Notes under the pieces: generated by a model | What the model was told of the DNA's origin: nothing | The model's database searches: none | The model's input: only the letters and a program-made list of their open reading frames with translations | NCBI RefSeq assembly: GCF_001682865.1 | Contig: NZ_MAQX01000001.1 | Span: 1,183,290 to 1,247,289 of the forward strand | Length of the DNA stretch: 64,000 bases | From: Bacillus sp. FJAT-26390 | GTDB taxonomy: Bacteria > Bacillota > Bacilli > Paenibacillales > Paenibacillaceae | Direction: 5' to 3' | In this document: in pieces, positions 61,872 to 64,000 of the stretch | How positions within the stretch are numbered: the stretch's first letter is position 1 | How the letters are laid out: every line of letters begins with the position of its first letter | Program-made: the position numbers and the translations under genes

Positions 61872-63173
61872 TTATTTCAATTGTTTTTCTGCCTTACGGC
61901 GAAGCCGCGTAATTCGATTGCGAAGCGCTTCAAGCTCCGCTCTTTTTTTGGTATCTCGGCGTATGAGCATCGATTGATTTAATGCGTGCTCGAACGCTAG
62001 GTTCGCGTGCCCGAGTGCTGATTCATAATCTTTGAGCTTATGCTCGTAATACATAGCAAGCTCGATGCTGGCTTCATGGGCTGCCGCACCAAAATGAGTC
62101 GAGGAATGAATAATAGCCTTCTGCCACAATAACACAGCACGAACCCAATTTCCAGCCTTCTTGTCGCGCTCAGCGAGCATGATAAGCGTAGATGGATTCG
62201 GCTGATCCTTTTTCATCGCTAGTTCAAACAACAGGTGAGGCAGCTCGGTTTTGCCCATGCGTTCCAGCCAAAGTCCCGTACGGACCATTTCCTCCGTTTC
62301 AACGGGCAAAGGGATATATTGTTCGATATTGCCGTTCAGCAGATGGCCAAACCGGATCGATAGGGCAGCAAGCGAGAGCATATCGATTTCATTATGGCGA
62401 AATACACCTTCAAGCGGAGCGGGATTGCCGTCCGACAAAAACTGGAAATATAGCTGTGGCGCAAGCGAGCCTGGCACATCGTCCTCGCGGTGGATGCCCA
62501 GCCTCTCCTCTTCGACATGGCTTAATTTGCAGGAGACAAGCGTGTTTTTCCATAAAGACCTAGAAGGATGCAAAAAATCGAGATGTCTCGGCTCCCACAT
62601 GCCGCGGCTAAGCCCATGCATAATAAAACGATTTTGGACGAGCGGCCAGTCGAAGGTTTTGCCGTTGTAGGTTGCAAGAAAAGTGAAATGCTGCAGCTTT
62701 TCCGCCAAATAGATCAGCATCGCCCTCTCTTCTGCCGGATGTCTGATCAACGTTTGCTCGATGACAAATTGACCTTTCGACATATAACCTATGCCGACCA
62801 TGAACGGAATGTTACCCGCTCCTACGCCAAGGCCTGTCGTTTCCAAATCAAGATACAGAATTTGCTCACCCGACGTTTCACGCAGCGGATGGAACGAAGA
62901 CAATCCCGGCGCCGCCTCAATCAGCTCTTCGATCGCATGATGACCGTGGCGATGGTTGATTGGATAAACGATTTTCCGAAGCAGAAAGCTGCCCGTTTCG
63001 TTCGTCAACAGCTTTACATCGAATGTCTCCCACACGGGTGACAGCTGCTCTTCTTCCTCCCCAAGAGAAACCTCGTTATAATCCTCGCTCACAGCGGGCG
63101 TTGCTTCACTCTGCTTGTCCTTCTCCGTGCTTTCTCCGCGCAGCCGATTCATACGCTCTCTCATGCTGCTCAT
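61872..63173 (-). CDS. mrfB: DNA repair exonuclease MrfB (YprB)
   Basis: 433 aa. RNase H-like DnaQ-type domain: ILYLDLETTGLGVGAGNIPFMVGIGYM gives Asp109 and Glu111; ATYNGKTFDWPLVQNRF and HNEIDMLSLAAL supply further metal ligands. C-terminal part holds TPR-like repeats (NWVRAVLLWQKAI, DYESALGHANLAFEHAL). In B. subtilis MrfB works with helicase MrfA to excise mitomycin C lesions. ATG 63173 after GGGGG. Downstream of mrfA by 110 bp. Confidence 0.85.
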   Translation of the reverse strand: MSSMRERMNRLRGESTEKDKQSEATPAVSEDYNEVSLGEEEEQLSPVWETFDVKLLTNETGSFLLRKIVYPINHRHGHHAIEELIEAAPGLSSFHPLRETSGEQILYLDLETTGLGVGAGNIPFMVGIGYMSKGQFVIEQTLIRHPAEERAMLIYLAEKLQHFTFLATYNGKTFDWPLVQNRFIMHGLSRGMWEPRHLDFLHPSRSLWKNTLVSCKLSHVEEERLGIHREDDVPGSLAPQLYFQFLSDGNPAPLEGVFRHNEIDMLSLAALSIRFGHLLNGNIEQYIPLPVETEEMVRTGLWLERMGKTELPHLLFELAMKKDQPNPSTLIMLAERDKKAGNWVRAVLLWQKAIIHSSTHFGAAAHEASIELAMYYEHKLKDYESALGHANLAFEHALNQSMLIRRDTKKRAELEALRNRITRLRRKAEKQLK

Positions 63174-63283
63174 CGTTTAACCCCCGCTTCTGTCTTAAGC
63201 TCCAGCGCTGCTGCTATTGCCGTTTTCGATATTTTCACATATGCAAAACATACTTCAATTATAAGCTCTAAATCGCACACGAA

Positions 63284-64000
63284 TTAAAACTGATCCAAAA
63301 GCTGAATACTTCTGTGCTTCCCATTGATTCCTTCTATCTCCGAGCCTATGCATGCCGGGCATCCATCCTTGCAAGAACACTTTTGTATTAGATTTTTTGC
63401 TGCGTTCTTGATTTCGTCGAATCGTTTGTAAACATCCTCAGCGAGTCCAATTCCTCCTGGATAATGGTCATAAAGAAAGACGGTCGGCAGTCCGGTATGC
63501 GCCGCTTTAATTTGGGATACGACATGCATGTCGTTTCGATCGCACATGACCATTACAGGCGCAATATGCCGCATGACGTTCGCGATGCCAAGCAGCAGCT
63601 GTTCCAACGTTTTCTCCCCAATTTCAGGGTCCACTTGTTTTAATTCCATCCAGGCAGCACTGGTATGTAATTCTTCTTCGGGAAGATGGATAGGGCCAGA
63701 GCCGATATTTTCTCCGCTGGTCAATTTGATTTTTTTGAAAATAGTTGGGATAGCGTTTATCGCGACGTCTCCAAAATTTAACGATGTATGGCTTCTTTCC
63801 GTTACCTTATCTATCTGCAAAACCTTTAAGTTTACGGCTAGGTTGGCATCCGTGTAATATTCAACATCCACTTCCCGCACATAAGCCTTCTTATGCTCCC
63901 AGTCCAGCTTTTCAACTTGGAATTGAACGCCTTCATGCAAGTAGATCGCTTCGTCGTGCAAAAGAGTCATCGCGCTGAATCGGTCCATTTCGCCAATGAT
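63284..64000 (-). CDS. mrfA: DEAD/DEAH-box helicase MrfA (YprA), C-terminal part
   Basis: 239 codons visible, 5' part beyond the window. The visible part is the DUF1998 (MZB) domain: DHYPGGIGLAEDVYKRFDEI and the zinc-type cysteines CSCKDGCPACIGSEIEG, as in MrfA. The domain binds zinc and is needed for repair. The protein ends with IQLLDQF at 63284. The open frame continues past 64000, so no start can be set; an internal Met at 63988 is not taken as the start. Followed by mrfB, giving the known mrfA-mrfB pair. Confidence 0.85.
   Translation of the reverse strand: MIGEMDRFSAMTLLHDEAIYLHEGVQFQVEKLDWEHKKAYVREVDVEYYTDANLAVNLKVLQIDKVTERSHTSLNFGDVAINAIPTIFKKIKLTSGENIGSGPIHLPEEELHTSAAWMELKQVDPEIGEKTLEQLLLGIANVMRHIAPVMVMCDRNDMHVVSQIKAAHTGLPTVFLYDHYPGGIGLAEDVYKRFDEIKNAAKNLIQKCSCKDGCPACIGSEIEGINGKHRSIQLLDQF

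Overview
The window looks like chromosome of a spore-forming, low-to-mid GC Bacillota of the Paenibacillus type. Evidence for this is the AGGAGG-type ribosome binding sites, frequent TTG and GTG starts, a SleB-type cortex hydrolase, XerS-type recombinase, MutS2-like and ABC-F proteins, a YesM/YesN-type two-component system, and the MrfA/MrfB repair pair. About nine tenths of the genes lie on the minus strand, so replication probably runs right to left here. No rRNA, tRNA, insertion sequence, prophage or CRISPR array was seen.

Layout, left to right. 1-2.8 kb: end of sleB, a Rossmann-fold oxidoreductase behind two palindromic operators, and xerS with a dif-like site just upstream. 2.9-6.7 kb: a heterodimeric ABC exporter with a leader peptide and attenuator terminator that resemble BmrB-BmrCD control. 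6.7-9 kb: a hypothetical protein, YpdA and a degenerate signal-peptidase-like lipoprotein. 9-15 kb: MoxR/DUF58/DUF4129 operon, then MOSC, APH-type kinase and YdjC-type deacetylase genes with translational overlaps. 15-25 kb: APC permease, membrane-anchored Spo0F-like receiver, DUF3298-type protein, PhnC-like ATPase plus GNAT, an SOS-type promoter with a 74-aa protein, a newly found 45-aa gene, a HAD protein, topB and a glucosaminidase-like membrane protein. 25-34 kb: gltD, folA-thyA-thioesterase and pdhABCD. 34-45 kb: esterase, LMW-PTP, UPF0126, thiN, a MutS2-like protein lacking Smr behind an RNA leader with two terminators, an MBL/GNAT/GNAT/nitrilase cluster, an ArlRS-like pair, and a chrA gene broken by a one-base frameshift. 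45-57 kb: ABC-F protein, a Ser/Thr kinase with an unusual C-terminal domain, and a rhamnogalacturonan-type utilisation cluster (YesM/N, YesOPQ-type ABC importer, GH105). 57-64 kb: RlmM-like methyltransferase, the repeat locus, cREC-type protein, Fpg-like protein lacking its catalytic proline, HAD phosphatase, mrfB and mrfA.

The most unusual object is the gene-free 1.65-kb locus at about 58036-59684. It is a large diverged palindrome centred near 58572. Hairpin modules sit at mirror-image positions around one axis, with an AT-rich centre and repeat arrays facing outward at both ends. The left array has about six decayed units. The right array has 31 tandem copies of a 23-bp unit, 26 of them identical, each with a CCCTTAAGGG palindrome and two GGGG tracts (G-quadruplex capable). 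I do not recognise it as a described element.

Several transcription units appear to be controlled by transcription attenuation or DNA-damage signals: the ABC exporter leader, the MutS2-like leader and the paired LexA-like boxes at 19803-19844. The utilisation cluster reads as one pathway: a sensor kinase and AraC-type regulator switch on an oligosaccharide importer and an intracellular unsaturated-glucuronyl/galacturonyl hydrolase.
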